Counted from the first letter of the stretch, positions 22,837 to 37,055 are shown. The stretch: DNA of 64,000 nt from Cellulomonas sp. Root930 (GCA_001429255.1 LMJI01000001.1:2030310-2094309), one strand, 5' to 3'. Numbers and translations are program-made. The notes: a model not told the origin generated them from the letters alone.

Positions 22837-23208
22837 GTGCCTACGATCCAGCAGCTGGTCCGCAAGGGCCGGCAGGCGAAGACGAACAAGTCGAAGACGC
22901 CTGCCCTCAAGGGCTCCCCCCAGCGACGCGGTGTGTGCACCCGCGTCTACACCACGACCCCGAAGAAGCCGAACTCCGCGCTCCGCAAGGTCGCGCGCGT
23001 CCGCCTCTCGAGCCAGGTCGAGGTCACCGCGTACATCCCCGGTGTCGGTCACAACCTGCAGGAGCACTCGATCGTGCTCGTTCGCGGTGGCCGTGTGAAG
23101 GACCTCCCGGGTGTCCGGTACAAGATCGTCCGTGGTGCCCTCGACACGCAGGGCGTCAAGAACCGTAAGCAGGCGCGCAGCCGCTACGGCGCGAAGAAGG
23201 TGGGCTGA
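22837..23208 (+). CDS. rpsL: 30S ribosomal protein S12
   Basis: This 123-residue protein starts with GTG ([13 protein letters not shown]). The decoding-centre loops [13 protein letters not shown] and [11 protein letters not shown] carry the Lys residues typical of streptomycin-sensitive S12. I chose the GTG because GACGGAGACG precedes it and the family begins with PTIQQL. The last base of its stop is the first base of the rpsG ATG. Confidence 0.98.
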   Translation: MPTIQQLVRKGRQAKTNKSKTPALKGSPQRRGVCTRVYTTTPKKPNSALRKVARVRLSSQVEVTAYIPGVGHNLQEHSIVLVRGGRVKDLPGVRYKIVRGALDTQGVKNRKQARSRYGAKKVG

Positions 23209-23678
23209 TGCCTCGCAAGGGTCCGGCCCCGAAGCGGCCGCTCGTCATCGACCCCGTCTACGGGTCCCCGGTCGTCACGCAGCTGATCAACAAGGTCCTG
23301 CTCGACGGCAAGAAGTCCGTCGCGGAGCACATCGTCTACGGCGCCCTCGAGGGCGTCCGTGAGAAGACGCAGGGCGACCCGGTCGTCGTGCTCAAGCGCG
23401 CGCTGGACAACGTCCGCCCGTCGCTCGAGGTGCGCTCGCGCCGCGTCGGTGGCGCCACGTACCAGGTGCCCGTCGAGGTGCGCCCGGTCCGTCAGACCAC
23501 CCTCGCGCTGCGCTGGCTCACCGACTACTCGCGCGCACGCCGCGAGAAGACGATGACCGAGCGCCTCATGAACGAGATCCTCGACGCGTCCAACGGCCTC
23601 GGTGCCGCGGTGAAGCGTCGCGAGGACATGCACAAGATGGCCGAGTCCAACAAGGCCTTCGCGCACTACCGCTGGTAA
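23208..23678 (+). CDS. rpsG: 30S ribosomal protein S7
   Basis: At 156 residues it has the standard length. It begins [11 protein letters not shown], with the conserved rRNA-binding segments [20 protein letters not shown] and [14 protein letters not shown]7 nucleates assembly of the 30S head. Its start overlaps the rpsL stop by one base (TGATG), so it is coupled. A hairpin and then fusA follow. Confidence 0.98.
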   Translation: MPRKGPAPKRPLVIDPVYGSPVVTQLINKVLLDGKKSVAEHIVYGALEGVREKTQGDPVVVLKRALDNVRPSLEVRSRRVGGATYQVPVEVRPVRQTTLALRWLTDYSRARREKTMTERLMNEILDASNGLGAAVKRREDMHKMAESNKAFAHYRW

Positions 23679-23698
23679 TCCCGGCACCCACGGGCGCT

Positions 23699-23736
23699 GC
23701 GCCGCCGGTCCGATCCTCGGGCCGGACCGGTGGCGC
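23699..23736 (+). terminator. Long hairpin between rpsG and fusA (attenuator candidate)
   Basis: A 14-bp stem with one G-U pair joins GCGCCGCCGGTCCG (23699-23712) to CGGACCGGTGGCGC (23723-23736) around a 10-nt loop. It ends 31 nt before the fusA start and has no U-run, so it may be an attenuator or an mRNA stability or processing element rather than a full terminator. Confidence 0.5.
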
Positions 23737-23767
23737 CACCCAAGCCAACCGACAAGGGGCAACTCAC

Positions 23768-25870
<2,103 letters not shown>

Positions 25871-25892
25871 TCCCACAGGTCGAACCCTGTAG

Positions 25893-25920
25893 TTCCATCA
25901 CACAAACCGACCCGTAGGAC
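25893..25920 (+). promoter_or_regulatory. Candidate internal tuf promoter
   Basis: TTCCAT (25893-25898) and TAGGAC (25915-25920) are 16 bp apart in a relatively AT-rich 125-bp gap between fusA and tuf. An extra tuf promoter would fit the higher demand for EF-Tu than EF-G. Confidence 0.4.
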
Positions 25921-25931
25921 GCCGCGTCGAA

Positions 25932-25951
25932 CGGCTACCGTCCGGTAGCCG
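25932..25951 (+). other. Short perfect hairpin in the tuf leader
   Basis: CGGCTACCG (25932-25940) and CGGTAGCCG (25943-25951) are perfectly complementary across 2 nt, 44 nt before the tuf start. It could stabilise the mRNA or form part of a processing site. Confidence 0.5.
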
Positions 25952-25995
25952 CAGAACGTCGGCCAATCTCTACCAAGTCCTGAGGAGGACACCCA

Positions 25996-27189
<1,194 letters not shown>

Positions 27190-27215
27190 TGCTCGCCCCT
27201 CGGGGCAGCTGAACT

Positions 27216-27257
27216 GACGGAAGGGCCCGGGAGCTTCGGCTCCCGGGCCCTTCCGTC
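27216..27257 (+). terminator. Very strong tuf terminator with TTCG tetraloop
   Basis: A perfect 19-bp stem pairs 27216-27234 with 27239-27257 around TTCG. It starts GACGGAAGGGCCCGGGAGC. It lies 26 nt after the tuf stop and 18 nt before the convergent lipoprotein gene's stop, so it can serve both strands. Confidence 0.93.
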
Positions 27258-27275
27258 ATGTCCGCGGTCGGGGCC

Positions 27276-27641
27276 TCAGCCGGAGTCGGGGTAGCCGGCG
27301 CGACCGTCACCGTCGAGGTCGGTGCACATGCCCTGCTCCTCGCCGGGCAGCTGCGCGACGCAGTCGGCGTAGCCCTCGACGTACCGGAACAGCCCATCGC
27401 TGGTGGCGTCGGTGCAGTCGGGGGAGCCGTCGGCGGGGTCGCACGGCTCGCCGGGCACCGGGGTGGTCGACGAGCTCGGGCTCACCGGCGGCGCGCTCGG
27501 CGCGGCCGGCGTCGACGTCGTCGTCGTGCCGGCCGCGCTCGGCGAGACCGCCGAGGACGGCCGGGCCGGCTCGGACGCGCAGCCCGCGAGCACGAGGGCG
27601 GCGACGGTGACCCCGAGGAGGCGGCCGGTCGGTCGGTGCAT
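27276..27641 (-). CDS. Small lipoprotein with DxDGDG motif
   Basis: This is 121 residues. MHRPTGRLLGVTVAALVLAG is followed by Cys21, and LAGC is a good lipobox, so it should be anchored to the outer face of the membrane. A ~40-residue Ser/Thr/Pro/Ala linker leads to a compact C-terminal part with four Cys and DLDGDGRAGYPDSG, which resembles a calcium-binding DxDxDG loop. The function is unknown. It sits between tuf and rpsJ on the opposite strand. TACCGT ends 6 nt before the ATG, suggesting a leaderless transcript. Confidence 0.75.
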   Translation of the reverse strand: MHRPTGRLLGVTVAALVLAGCASEPARPSSAVSPSAAGTTTTSTPAAPSAPPVSPSSSTTPVPGEPCDPADGSPDCTDATSDGLFRYVEGYADCVAQLPGEEQGMCTDLDGDGRAGYPDSG

Positions 27642-27717
27642 GCCCGAACGGTAGCGGCGGCGGCCCCGCCTGTGGGGGAGATCACGCGGGACGAGCCCAC
27701 GGGTGTGACGGAGGCGA

Positions 27718-27976
27718 TTGGAGTTCCCGGGCGCACTCTGGCACACTGTTCAGGTTGCCTAGTTGAGGGCGGCGCGTTCGCGCGCGCAGCACACGACAGG
27801 GCTCACACACGTGGAAGGCGTCTGGACCCCGGGATCACCCGGTGGTTGACGCCCGACAACAACCACCGATCTCGTGCCGGAAACGGTACGCAGCGCAACG
27901 GTGTGTCGCGCCTAGCGACACGCCCGAGTGCGGGGGTCGGACGGGCCGGTTCCAAACAGAGGGAAGTAGAAGCGCC
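27718..27976 (+). promoter_or_regulatory. S10 operon promoter region and leader
   Basis: The 335-bp gap before rpsJ holds no supported gene. A -10-like CACACT with a TGG extension (27739-27747) lies 18 bp after TTGGAG (27718-27723), a moderate promoter. The ~220-nt leader includes a clear 7-bp hairpin GTGTCGC/GCGACAC (27903-27921) and ends in GGGAAGTAGAAG before the rpsJ ATG. In E. coli, L4 regulates the S10 leader. No equivalent structure can be claimed here. Confidence 0.4.
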
Positions 27977-28285
27977 ATGGCGGGACAGAAGATCCGCATC
28001 AGGCTCAAGTCCTACGACCACGAAGTCATCGACAGCTCGGCGCGCAAGATCGTCGACACGGTGACTCGCGCTGGTGCGTCGGTCGTGGGTCCGGTGCCGC
28101 TGCCGACGGAGAAGAACGTGTTCTGCGTCATCCGGTCGCCCCACAAGTACAAGGACAGCCGCGAGCACTTCGAGATGCGTACTCACAAGCGGCTCATCGA
28201 CATCATCGATCCCACGCCGAAGGCCGTCGACTCGCTCATGCGTCTCGACCTGCCTGCGGACGTGAACATCGAGATCAAGCTCTGA
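27977..28285 (+). CDS. rpsJ: 30S ribosomal protein S10
   Basis: This is 102 residues, [19 protein letters not shown], the first gene of the S10 operon. S10 sits in the 30S head and also binds NusG or NusB. The ATG at 27977 is supported by GGGAAGTAGAAG upstream and by the family N-terminus. Longer in-frame starts would read through the leader. Confidence 0.98.
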   Translation: MAGQKIRIRLKSYDHEVIDSSARKIVDTVTRAGASVVGPVPLPTEKNVFCVIRSPHKYKDSREHFEMRTHKRLIDIIDPTPKAVDSLMRLDLPADVNIEIKL

Positions 28286-28307
28286 CGCTGGGAAGGAACT
28301 GATTTCT

Positions 28308-28967
28308 ATGGTTACCCAGCAGAACGAGCGCGCAGTCACGGCTCTCCTCGGCACGAAGCTCGGCATGACCCAGGTGTGGGACGACAACGGTCGTCTCGTC
28401 CCGGTCACCGTCGTCGCTGTCGGGACGAACGTCGTGACCCAGGTGCGCTCCGCCGATGCTGACGGCTACGCCGCGGTCCAGCTGGCCCACGGCCAGATCG
28501 ACCCGCGCAAGGTCACCAAGCCGCTGAAGGGCCACTTCGAGAAGGCCGGGGTCACCCCCCGCCGGCACGTGGCCGAGATCCGTACGCCGAACGCCTCCGA
28601 GTTCACGCTCGGCCAGGAGCTCACGGCCGCCCTCTTCGAGGCCGGCGCGCTCGTGGACGTCATCGGCACCACCAAGGGCAAGGGCACCGCCGGTGTCATG
28701 AAGCGTCACGGCTTCCACGGCGTCGGCGCCTCGCACGGTGCGCACCGCAACCACCGCAAGCCCGGCTCGATCGGTGGCGCTTCGACGCCGTCGCGCGTGT
28801 TCAAGGGCATCAAGATGGCCGGTCGCATGGGCGTGGACCGCCAGACCACCCAGAACCTGACCGTGCACGCCGTCGACGTCGAGCGGGGTTTCATCCTCGT
28901 CAAGGGTGCCGTCCCCGGCCCCAAAGGTGGCGTCGTGGTCGTGCGTTCCGCTGTGAAGGGGGCGTGA
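28308..28967 (+). CDS. rplC: 50S ribosomal protein L3
   Basis: This 219-residue protein has the early-assembly L3 signature around [20 protein letters not shown], which includes the Gln/Arg-rich extension reaching toward the peptidyl transferase centre. It starts with ATG after GGGAAGGAACTG and is followed 2 nt later by rplD. Confidence 0.97.
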   Translation: MVTQQNERAVTALLGTKLGMTQVWDDNGRLVPVTVVAVGTNVVTQVRSADADGYAAVQLAHGQIDPRKVTKPLKGHFEKAGVTPRRHVAEIRTPNASEFTLGQELTAALFEAGALVDVIGTTKGKGTAGVMKRHGFHGVGASHGAHRNHRKPGSIGGASTPSRVFKGIKMAGRMGVDRQTTQNLTVHAVDVERGFILVKGAVPGPKGGVVVVRSAVKGA

Positions 28968-28969
28968 CC

Positions 28970-29656
28970 ATGAGTGACACGCTGACTGTCGACGTGGTCG
29001 ACTCCGAGGGCAAGAAGGCCGGCTCGGCCGACCTGCCCGCGGACGTCTTCGACGTGCAGACCAACATCCCGCTGATCCACCAGGTCGTCGTCGCGCAGCT
29101 CGCGGCGGCTCGCCAGGGCACCCACGACACGAAGTCTCGTGGCGAGGTGCGCGGTGGTGGGCGCAAGCCGTACAAGCAGAAGGGCACCGGCCGCGCCCGT
29201 CAGGGTTCGACGCGTGCTCCGCAGTTCGCCGGTGGTGGCGTCGTCCACGGCCCCACCCCGCGTGACTACTCGCAGCGCACCCCCAAGAAGATGAAGGCCG
29301 CGGCGCTCCGCGGTGCTCTCTCGGACCGCGCTCGTGCCGGTCGCGTGCACGTCGTCTCGGGCTTCGCCCCGGGCACCGCGCCGTCGACCAAGTCCGCGCT
29401 CGCCGTGCTCGACAACCTGTCCGGGCGCAAGCACGTCCTGGTGGTCGTCGAGCGTCAGGACGAGATCACGTGGAAGTCGCTGCGGAACGTCGAGCGGGTG
29501 CACCTGCTGGTCTCCGACCAGCTCAACACCTACGACGTCCTGATCTCGGACGACGTCGTGTTCACGCAGGGCGCGCTCGACGCGTTCCTGGCGGGCCCCG
29601 TCAAGGGTGCCTCCGCTGTGGCCACGTCCTCCGAGTCCGAGGAGGAGACGAAGTGA
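28970..29656 (+). CDS. rplD: 50S ribosomal protein L4
   Basis: This 228-residue protein has the exit-tunnel loop [19 protein letters not shown] near residues 60-80. The ATG at 28970 has AAGGGGG 8 nt upstream. The in-frame GTG at 28964, overlapping the rplC stop, is less well placed. The C-terminus ends in Ser/Glu-rich residues. The stop overlaps the rplW GTG. Confidence 0.97.
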   Translation: MSDTLTVDVVDSEGKKAGSADLPADVFDVQTNIPLIHQVVVAQLAAARQGTHDTKSRGEVRGGGRKPYKQKGTGRARQGSTRAPQFAGGGVVHGPTPRDYSQRTPKKMKAAALRGALSDRARAGRVHVVSGFAPGTAPSTKSALAVLDNLSGRKHVLVVVERQDEITWKSLRNVERVHLLVSDQLNTYDVLISDDVVFTQGALDAFLAGPVKGASAVATSSESEEETK

Positions 29657-29955
29657 CCGACATCGGCAAGAACCCGCGCGACATCCTGATCGCGCCGGTC
29701 GTCTCCGAGAAGAGCTACGGCCTGCTCGACGAGGGGAAGTACACCTTCCTCGTCGACCCGCGGGCCAACAAGACCGAGATCAAGATTGCCGTCGAGCAGG
29801 TCTTCGGCGTCAAGGTCGACTCGGTCAACACCGCGAACCGGCAGGGCAAGGCCCGTCGGACCCGTTTCGGCATCGGCCGCCGCAAGGACACGAAGCGTGC
29901 GATCGTCACCCTCCGCGAGGGAACGATCGACATCTTCGGCGGTCCGGTCGGCTGA
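29653..29955 (+). CDS. rplW: 50S ribosomal protein L23
   Basis: This 100-residue protein starts with a GTG that overlaps the rplD stop (GTGA). Family motifs are [20 protein letters not shown] and the C-terminal [14 protein letters not shown]23 lines the exit-tunnel mouth and docks trigger factor and SRP. Confidence 0.97.
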   Translation: MTDIGKNPRDILIAPVVSEKSYGLLDEGKYTFLVDPRANKTEIKIAVEQVFGVKVDSVNTANRQGKARRTRFGIGRRKDTKRAIVTLREGTIDIFGGPVG

Positions 29956-29973
29956 GCGAAGGACTGAGAACTC

Positions 29974-30813
<840 letters not shown>

Positions 30814-30825
30814 TAGGAGCCTGAG

Positions 30826-31107
30826 ATGCCACGTAGCCTGAAGAAGGGCCCGTTCGTCGACGGTCACCTGCAGAAGAAGGTCGACGTCCAGAACACCGCC
30901 GGCACGAAGAACGTCATCAAGACGTGGTCGCGCCGTTCGGTCATCACGCCGGACTTCCTCGGCCACACGTTCGCGGTGCACGACGGACGCAAGCACACCC
31001 CGGTGTTCGTGACGGAGGCGATGGTCGGGCACAAGCTCGGCGAGTTCGCCCCGACGCGGACGTTCCGCGGCCACGAGAAGGACGACCGGAAGGGTCGTCG
31101 CCGCTGA
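30826..31107 (+). CDS. rpsS: 30S ribosomal protein S19
   Basis: At 93 residues it has standard length. It begins [15 protein letters not shown], with [16 protein letters not shown] near the C-terminus. It pairs with S13 in the 30S head. The ATG follows a TAGGAGCCTG site. Confidence 0.98.
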   Translation: MPRSLKKGPFVDGHLQKKVDVQNTAGTKNVIKTWSRRSVITPDFLGHTFAVHDGRKHTPVFVTEAMVGHKLGEFAPTRTFRGHEKDDRKGRRR

Positions 31108-31164
31108 CCCCCGGGTCAGCCAGGCGACGCCCTTAACCGGCAGAGACAAGAAGGCAGGACAGCA

Positions 31165-31533
31165 ATGGAAGCCAAGGCGAAGGCGCGGTTCGTCCGCGTC
31201 ACGCCCCAGAAGGCCCGGCGCGTCGTGGACCTCATCCGTGGCAAGCAGGCCGGCGAGGCTGTGGCGGTGCTGAAGTTCGCACCGCAGGCCGCGGGGGAGA
31301 CGGTGCTCAAGGTTGTGGAGAGCGCGATCGCGAACGCTCGTGAGGCTGCCAAGCGCAGCAACGAGCGTCTCGACGAGGCGGACCTCTACATCTCCGAGGT
31401 GTTCGTCGACGAGGGTCCGACGCTCAAGCGGTTCCGTCCGCGGGCGCAGGGTCGGGCAAGCCAGATCCTCAAGCGGACGAGCCACATCACCGTGGTCGTC
31501 GCTGAGCGCGAGACGAAGGGACGGGCCCGATAG
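31165..31533 (+). CDS. rplV: 50S ribosomal protein L22
   Basis: This is 122 residues, [20 protein letters not shown], with the tunnel loop near [19 protein letters not shown]. The macrolide-interacting loop looks intact. Its stop TAG shares one base with the rpsC GTG. Confidence 0.98.
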   Translation: MEAKAKARFVRVTPQKARRVVDLIRGKQAGEAVAVLKFAPQAAGETVLKVVESAIANAREAAKRSNERLDEADLYISEVFVDEGPTLKRFRPRAQGRASQILKRTSHITVVVAERETKGRAR

Positions 31534-32366
31534 TGGGACAGAAAGTCAACCCGCTCGGGTACCGCCTGGGCATCACCACCGACCACCGGTCGCGTTGGTT
31601 CGCCGACTCGACCAAGCCGGGTCAGCGCTACCGCGACTACGTGGGCGAGGACGTCAAGATCCGCAAGCTCATGGCCACGGGCCTCGAGCGTGCCGGCATC
31701 GCCAAGGTCGAGATCGAGCGCACGCGTGACCGCGTCCGCGTCGACATCCACACCGCCCGCCCGGGCATCGTCATCGGGCGTCGCGGCGCGGAGGCCGACC
31801 GCATCCGCGGCGAGCTCGAGAAGCTCACGGGCAAGCAGGTGCAGCTGAACATCCTCGAGGTCAAGAACGCCGAGATCGAGGCTCAGCTGGTCGCCCAGGG
31901 CATCGCCGAGCAGCTGGCGAGCCGCGTCTCGTTCCGCCGTGCCATGCGCAAGGGCATCCAGTCGGCCCAGCGCGCCGGTGCCAAGGGCATCCGCGTGCAG
32001 GTCTCCGGCCGCCTCGGTGGTGCGGAGATGAGCCGCACGGAGTTCTACCGCGAGGGCCGCGTGCCCCTGCACACGCTCCGCGCGAACATCGACTACGGGT
32101 TCTTCGAGGCTCGCACCACCTTCGGGCGCATCGGCGTCAAGGTGTGGGTCTACAAGGGCGACATGACCGAGAAGGAGTTTGCTCGCGAGCAGGCGACCCA
32201 GGCCCCGCGCCCGGCTCGTGGCCCGCGGACGGACCGTGGCGAGCGCAGCGACCGTGGCCCCCGTGCCGCCGCTCCTCGTCGCGACCGTGCAGACGCTCCT
32301 GAGGCGACCGAGGCCGCTGCCGCTCCGGCGGAGACCCCGGCCGCTGAGACCGGAACGGAGGCCTGA
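31533..32366 (+). CDS. rpsC: 30S ribosomal protein S3
   Basis: This 277-residue protein starts with GTG overlapping the rplV stop by one base. The KH domain ([20 protein letters not shown]) and the C-terminal [19 protein letters not shown] are clear. The last ~55 residues are an Ala/Pro/Arg/Glu-rich extension beyond the E. coli protein, common in actinobacteria. S3 is part of the mRNA entry and helicase site. Confidence 0.97.
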   Translation: MGQKVNPLGYRLGITTDHRSRWFADSTKPGQRYRDYVGEDVKIRKLMATGLERAGIAKVEIERTRDRVRVDIHTARPGIVIGRRGAEADRIRGELEKLTGKQVQLNILEVKNAEIEAQLVAQGIAEQLASRVSFRRAMRKGIQSAQRAGAKGIRVQVSGRLGGAEMSRTEFYREGRVPLHTLRANIDYGFFEARTTFGRIGVKVWVYKGDMTEKEFAREQATQAPRPARGPRTDRGERSDRGPRAAAPRRDRADAPEATEAAAAPAETPAAETGTEA

Positions 32367-32368
32367 GC

Positions 32369-32785
32369 ATGCTGATCCCGCGCAGGTTGAAGCACCGCAA
32401 GCAGCACCACCCGGGGCGCTCCGGCGCCGCGACCGGTGGTACCGCGATCTCCTTCGGTGACTACGGCATCCAGGCTCTCGAGCCGGCCTACGTCACCAAC
32501 CGGCAGATCGAGGCTGCTCGTATCGCCATGACCCGCCACATCAAGCGTGGAGGGAAGGTCTGGATCAACATCTACCCGGACCGTCCCCTCACCAAGAAGC
32601 CTGCCGAGACCCGCATGGGTTCCGGCAAGGGTTCGCCGGAGTGGTGGATCGCCAACGTCAAGCCCGGCCGAGTTCTCTTCGAGCTCGCCGGCGTCCCGGA
32701 GCCCCTGGCTCGCGAGGCCATGCGCCGCGCGCAGCACAAGCTCCCGATGAAGACACGTTTTGTGGTTCGCGAGGGTGGTAACTGA
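32369..32785 (+). CDS. rplP: 50S ribosomal protein L16
   Basis: This is 138 residues, [38 protein letters not shown] is the conserved segment that reaches toward the A-site tRNA. The stop overlaps the rpmC ATG by one base. Confidence 0.98.
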   Translation: MLIPRRLKHRKQHHPGRSGAATGGTAISFGDYGIQALEPAYVTNRQIEAARIAMTRHIKRGGKVWINIYPDRPLTKKPAETRMGSGKGSPEWWIANVKPGRVLFELAGVPEPLAREAMRRAQHKLPMKTRFVVREGGN

Positions 32786-33024
32786 TGACTATCGGCACCA
32801 AGGAACTGGCTCCCAGCGAGCTGGACACCTTCGACGACGAGAAGCTTGTCGCCGAGCTGAAGAAGTCCAAGGAGGAGCTGTTCAACCTCCGCTTCCAGTC
32901 CGCGACGGGCCAGCTCGAGAGCCACGGGCGTCTCAAGGCCGTTCGCCGCGACATCGCGCGGATCTACACGATCCTGCGTGAGCGCGAGCTCGGCATCCGT
33001 ACCGCCCCGAGCGCGAGCGAGTGA
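32785..33024 (+). CDS. rpmC: 50S ribosomal protein L29
   Basis: This is a 79-residue two-helix protein ([20 protein letters not shown], then [15 protein letters not shown]) near the exit-tunnel mouth. Its ATG overlaps the rplP stop (TGATG). Confidence 0.97.
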   Translation: MTIGTKELAPSELDTFDDEKLVAELKKSKEELFNLRFQSATGQLESHGRLKAVRRDIARIYTILRERELGIRTAPSASE

Positions 33025-33029
33025 GACAG

Positions 33030-33323
33030 ATGAGCGACGACAAGAACGAGAAGACGACAGCGATCGCTGAGAAGCGCGGCGACCGCAAGACGCGCCGCGG
33101 CTACGTGGTCAGCGACAAGATGGAGAAGACCGTCGTGGTCGAGGTCGAGGACCGGGTCAAGCACCCGCTCTACGGCAAGGTCATCCGGCGGACGAGCAAG
33201 GTCAAGGCGCACGACGAGCTGGGCTCGGCGGGCGTGGGCGACCTCGTGGTCATCATGGAGACCCGGCCGCTGAGCGCCACCAAGCGGTGGCGCCTGGTCG
33301 AGGTCCTCGAGAAGGCCAAGTAA
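33030..33323 (+). CDS. rpsQ: 30S ribosomal protein S17
   Basis: This is 97 residues with an OB-fold ([20 protein letters not shown]). The first ~20 residues are a charged extension. The ATG at 33030 starts [12 protein letters not shown] at 33021 overlapping the rpmC stop is an alternative. The gene is followed by a 141-nt gap containing a hairpin. Confidence 0.95.
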   Translation: MSDDKNEKTTAIAEKRGDRKTRRGYVVSDKMEKTVVVEVEDRVKHPLYGKVIRRTSKVKAHDELGSAGVGDLVVIMETRPLSATKRWRLVEVLEKAK

Positions 33324-33350
33324 GCAGCACCATCCCCAGTTGCCCACGGG

Positions 33351-33382
33351 CGCCGGGTGGACGTCCTCGACACCACCCGGCG
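33351..33382 (+). other. Hairpin between rpsQ and rplN
   Basis: A 10-bp stem CGCCGGGTGG/CCACCCGGCG (33351-33360 with 33373-33382) encloses a 12-nt loop. It may mark the S10/spc operon boundary, but no convincing promoter or U-run is visible, so its role is open. Confidence 0.45.
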
Positions 33383-33464
33383 CGACGTGTGCATCACGGC
33401 AACTATCCGTTCGGCCAGGCTCGACCACCCGGCTCGAGAACCCGCCAGACGACAGGAGTAGGTA

Positions 33465-33833
33465 ATGATCCAGCAGGAGTCGCGACTTCGTGTCGCCGAC
33501 AACACTGGTGCGAAGGAGATCCTTTGCATCCGTGTGCTCGGCGGCTCCGGCCGTCGCTACGCAGGCATCGGTGACGTCATCGTCGCCACCGTCAAGGACG
33601 CCATCCCCGGCGGCAACGTCAAGAAGGGCGACGTCGTCAAGGCTGTCATCGTGCGCACCCGCAAGGAGCGCCGCCGTCCGGACGGTTCGTACATCAAGTT
33701 CGACGAGAACGCCGCCGTGATCCTCAAGAACGACGGGGAGCCCCGTGGGACGCGCATCTTCGGCCCGGTGGGCCGCGAGCTGCGCGACAAGAAGTTCATG
33801 AAGATCATCTCGCTGGCGCCGGAGGTGCTCTGA
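33465..33833 (+). CDS. rplN: 50S ribosomal protein L14
   Basis: This 122-residue protein begins [20 protein letters not shown], which is invariant for the family, after an ACAGGAGTAGGT site. It is the first gene of the spc part of the cluster and forms an intersubunit bridge with 16S rRNA. Confidence 0.98.
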   Translation: MIQQESRLRVADNTGAKEILCIRVLGGSGRRYAGIGDVIVATVKDAIPGGNVKKGDVVKAVIVRTRKERRRPDGSYIKFDENAAVILKNDGEPRGTRIFGPVGRELRDKKFMKIISLAPEVL

Positions 33834-33835
33834 CC

Positions 33836-34177
33836 ATGGCGAAGATCAAGAAGGGCGACCTCGTCCTCGTCATCTCGGGCCGCGACAAGGGCAGCACCGG
33901 TCGCGTCCTCGAGGTTCTCGTCGAGTCGCAGCGGATCGTCGTCGAGGGCGTCCAGCGCGTGCAGAAGCACGTGAAGGCCGGCCAGACGCAGCGCGGCACG
34001 CGCACCGGCGGCATCGAGACCGTCGAGGCCCCCATCCACATCAGCAACGTGATGCTCGTGGACCCGGAGACCAAGAAGGGCACCCGGGTCGGCTACCGCA
34101 CCGAGCAGGTCGAGCGCGACGGCCGTACCCGCACCGTTCGGGTCCGCGTCGCCAAGCGCTCCGGTAAGGACATCTGA
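33836..34177 (+). CDS. rplX: 50S ribosomal protein L24
   Basis: This 113-residue protein has an N-terminal KOW motif ([20 protein letters not shown]), as in the assembly initiator L24. It starts 2 nt after rplN and its stop overlaps the rplE ATG. Confidence 0.97.
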   Translation: MAKIKKGDLVLVISGRDKGSTGRVLEVLVESQRIVVEGVQRVQKHVKAGQTQRGTRTGGIETVEAPIHISNVMLVDPETKKGTRVGYRTEQVERDGRTRTVRVRVAKRSGKDI

Positions 34178-34749
34178 TGACCGAGACCACTCTCACGGCT
34201 CCGGCGCTCCCGCGTCTGAAGTCCAAGTACAACGACGAGATCCGCACCGCTCTCTTCGAGCAGTTCTCGCACGAGAACATCAACCAGGTCGCGCGCCTGG
34301 TGAAGGTCGTCGTGAACATGGGCGTCGGCGAGGCCGCCAAGGACTCCAAGCTCATCGAGGGCGCGATCCGCGACCTGACCCAGATCACGGGCCAGAAGCC
34401 GCAGGTCACCAAGGCTCGCAAGTCGATCGCGCAGTTCAAGCTGCGTGAGGGAATGCCCATCGGCGCCCACGTCACCCTGCGTGGCGACCGTGCCTGGGAG
34501 TTCCTGGACCGCCTGCTCTCCACCGCGCTGCCGCGCATCCGTGACTTCCGTGGCCTCTCGCCGCAGCAGTTCGACGGTCACGGCAACTACACCTTCGGCC
34601 TCGTGGAGCAGTCCGTGTTCCACGAGATCGACCAGGACAAGATCGATCGGGTCCGCGGTATGGACATCACGGTCGTCACGACGGCCGACACCGACGACGA
34701 GGGTCGCGCTTTCCTCAAGCTCCTCGGCTTCCCGTTCAAGGAGATCTGA
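34177..34749 (+). CDS. rplE: 50S ribosomal protein L5
   Basis: This 190-residue protein contains [20 protein letters not shown] and [19 protein letters not shown]. It binds 5S rRNA and contacts P-site tRNA. Its start overlaps the rplX stop by one base. Confidence 0.98.
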   Translation: MTETTLTAPALPRLKSKYNDEIRTALFEQFSHENINQVARLVKVVVNMGVGEAAKDSKLIEGAIRDLTQITGQKPQVTKARKSIAQFKLREGMPIGAHVTLRGDRAWEFLDRLLSTALPRIRDFRGLSPQQFDGHGNYTFGLVEQSVFHEIDQDKIDRVRGMDITVVTTADTDDEGRAFLKLLGFPFKEI

Positions 34750-34751
34750 CC

Positions 34752-34937
34752 ATGGCGAAGACTGCCCTCAAGAACAAGGCTGCTGCCAAGCCGAAGTTCG
34801 CAGTGCGTGGCTACACGCGCTGCCAGCGTTGCGGCCGGCCCCACTCGGTGTACCGCAAGTTCGGCCTGTGCCGGATCTGCGTGCGCGAGATGGCCCACCG
34901 CGGCGAGCTCCCCGGCGTCACCAAGAGCAGCTGGTAA
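34752..34937 (+). CDS. rpsZ: 30S ribosomal protein S14, zinc type
   Basis: This is the 61-residue short S14 form with an intact zinc ribbon, CQRCG and CRIC. Actinobacteria often keep a second, zinc-free rpsN elsewhere under Zur control. This copy is the primary, zinc-dependent one. Confidence 0.97.
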   Translation: MAKTALKNKAAAKPKFAVRGYTRCQRCGRPHSVYRKFGLCRICVREMAHRGELPGVTKSSW

Positions 34938-35012
34938 CCCACGCACCACGAACGTCGGTAGGTCCAGCCCCCACAAGGGCGGGATACCCCGGCGAGGAAG
35001 GGCGGAAGCCCC

Positions 35013-35411
35013 ATGACCATGACCGACCCCATCGCAGACCTGCTCACGCGGCTGCGTAACGCGAACTCGGCTCACCACGACACCGTGCTGATCCCGTTCT
35101 CGAAGCTGAAGTCGCACATCGCGGAGATCCTCCAGGCGGAGGGCTACATCACGGGCTGGAAGGTTGAGGACGCCGTCGTCGGCAAGAACCTCATCATCGA
35201 GCTCAAGTACGGCCCCAACCGCGAGCGTGCGCTCGCCGGCGTGAAGCGCGTGTCCAAGCCGGGCCTGCGCGTGTACGCCAAGTCGACCAACCTGCCCAAG
35301 GTGCTCGGCGGCCTCGGCGTGGCGATCCTGTCCACGTCCTCCGGTCTCCTCACCGACAAGCAGGCCGCCAAGAAGGGCGTGGGTGGGGAAGTCCTCGCCT
35401 ACGTCTGGTAA
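35013..35411 (+). CDS. rpsH: 30S ribosomal protein S8
   Basis: This is 132 residues, [20 protein letters not shown], ending with the conserved [12 protein letters not shown]8 binds 16S rRNA and in E. coli represses spc translation. It starts 75 nt after rpsZ, behind a GAAGGGCGGAAG site. Confidence 0.98.
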   Translation: MTMTDPIADLLTRLRNANSAHHDTVLIPFSKLKSHIAEILQAEGYITGWKVEDAVVGKNLIIELKYGPNRERALAGVKRVSKPGLRVYAKSTNLPKVLGGLGVAILSTSSGLLTDKQAAKKGVGGEVLAYVW

Positions 35412-35435
35412 GTCCGAGACGGAAAGGAGCTAGCC

Positions 35436-35975
35436 ATGTCCCGAATCGGCAGAGTCCCCGTCCCGGTCCCCACCGGCGTGGATGTCGACATCAACGGTGC
35501 CGTCGTGACGGTCAAGGGCCCCAAGGGCACCCTGACGCACACGGTCGCCGCACCCATCGAGGTCGCGCGAGACGAGGCAGGTGCCCTCGTGGTCACCCGC
35601 CCCGACGACGAGCGCGCCTCGCGCTCGCTGCACGGCCTCACCCGCACGCTGCTGGCCAACCTGGTCATCGGTGTGACGGAGGGCTACGTCAAGAAGCTCG
35701 AGATCGTCGGCACCGGTTACCGCGTGACCGCGAAGGGTGCGAACCTCGAGTTCGCGCTCGGCTTCAGCCACGCGGTCACGGTCAACCCGCCGGAGGGCAT
35801 CACCTTCGTCGTCGAGGCACCCACCCGCTTCTCGGTGCAGGGCATCGACAAGCAGCAGGTGGGCGAGGTCGCCGCGAACATCCGCAAGATCCGCAAGCCC
35901 GAGCCGTACAAGGGCAAGGGCGTCCGGTACGCGGGCGAGAACGTGCGCCGCAAGGTCGGAAAGGCCGGTAAGTAA
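35436..35975 (+). CDS. rplF: 50S ribosomal protein L6
   Basis: This 179-residue protein has the duplicated L6 fold. The C-terminal signature [20 protein letters not shown] is clear. It starts after GGAAAGGAGC and is followed 2 nt later by rplR. Confidence 0.98.
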   Translation: MSRIGRVPVPVPTGVDVDINGAVVTVKGPKGTLTHTVAAPIEVARDEAGALVVTRPDDERASRSLHGLTRTLLANLVIGVTEGYVKKLEIVGTGYRVTAKGANLEFALGFSHAVTVNPPEGITFVVEAPTRFSVQGIDKQQVGEVAANIRKIRKPEPYKGKGVRYAGENVRRKVGKAGK

Positions 35976-35977
35976 TC

Positions 35978-36349
35978 ATGGCTCTCAAGATCCTCGGCAA
36001 GGGCAAGCGTGTTGCCCGCCAGCGCCGCCACCTGCGCCTTCGCAAGAAGGTCGCCGGCTCGGCCGCGCGTCCCCGTCTCGTCGTGACCCGGTCCGCCCGG
36101 CACATCTCGGCGCAGGTCGTGGACGACGGCATCGGTCAGACGATCGTCTCCGCATCGACCCTCGAGGCCGACCTGCGCAGCTCGAACGACGACAAGACCG
36201 CCAAGGCCCGCAAGGTCGGCGAGCTCATCGCCGAGCGTGCGAAGGCTGCCGGCCTTGACGCTGTGGTCTTCGACCGCGGCGGCAACAAGTACCACGGCCG
36301 TGTCGCTGCGGTGGCCGACGGCGCTCGCGAGGGCGGTCTGAAGCTGTGA
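35978..36349 (+). CDS. rplR: 50S ribosomal protein L18
   Basis: This 123-residue 5S rRNA-binding protein has a basic N-terminus ([18 protein letters not shown]) and a C-terminal [20 protein letters not shown]. Confidence 0.98.
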   Translation: MALKILGKGKRVARQRRHLRLRKKVAGSAARPRLVVTRSARHISAQVVDDGIGQTIVSASTLEADLRSSNDDKTAKARKVGELIAERAKAAGLDAVVFDRGGNKYHGRVAAVADGAREGGLKL

Positions 36350-36386
36350 CGACGACGAACTGCGACATGAAGAAGAGGACTCACTG

Positions 36387-37055
36387 ATGGCTGCTCCTCA
36401 GCGCAGCAACACCGGGGCGCCCGCGGGCGGCACCGGGACCGGCGGCGGTGACCGCCGCGACGGCGGCCGCGGCCGTGACGGCGGCGGCGGTCGCGGACGC
36501 GACGCCGCAGAGAAGAGCGCGTTCCTCGAGCGCGTCGTGACGATCAACCGCGTGGCCAAGGTCGTCAAGGGTGGCCGCCGCTTCAGCTTCACCGCGCTCG
36601 TCGTGGTCGGCGACGGCGACGGCACCGTGGGTGTCGGCTACGGGAAGGCCAAGGAGGTGCCCGCGGCGATCGCCAAGGGCGTCGAGGAGGCCAAGAAGAA
36701 CTTCTTCAAGGTCCCGCGCATCCAGGGCACCATCCCGCACCCCATCCAGGGTGAGGCCGCTGCCGGTGTCGTCTTCCTGCGTCCGGCGTCCCCGGGTACC
36801 GGCGTCATCGCCGGTGGTCCGGTGCGCGCCGTGCTCGAGTGCGCCGGCATCCACGACGTGCTGAGCAAGTCGCTCGGCTCGTCCAACGCGATCAACATCG
36901 TGCACGCCACGGTCGCGGCCCTCAAGGGCCTCGAGCGTCCCGAGGCCGTGGCCGCGCGCCGTGGGCTCCCGGTCGAGCACGTGGTCCCGGCTGCCCTCCT
37001 CCGTGCCCAGGCTGCCGGCCTGGCCGCAGCGGCGGGCTCGAAGGCAGGTGCGTGA
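36387..37055 (+). CDS. rpsE: 30S ribosomal protein S5
   Basis: This 222-residue protein has a ~45-residue Gly/Arg/Asp-rich N-terminal extension ([20 protein letters not shown]) ahead of the double-stranded-RNA-binding domain. Conserved core segments are [20 protein letters not shown] and [20 protein letters not shown]5 supports decoding accuracy. Its stop overlaps the rpmD ATG by one base. Confidence 0.97.
   Translation: MAAPQRSNTGAPAGGTGTGGGDRRDGGRGRDGGGGRGRDAAEKSAFLERVVTINRVAKVVKGGRRFSFTALVVVGDGDGTVGVGYGKAKEVPAAIAKGVEEAKKNFFKVPRIQGTIPHPIQGEAAAGVVFLRPASPGTGVIAGGPVRAVLECAGIHDVLSKSLGSSNAINIVHATVAALKGLERPEAVAARRGLPVEHVVPAALLRAQAAGLAAAAGSKAGA

Noticed and set aside
32137..32737. Minus-strand proteins opposite rpsC and rplP
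   Set aside because: They are Arg/Pro/Ala-rich shadows of ribosomal genes with no support of their own.
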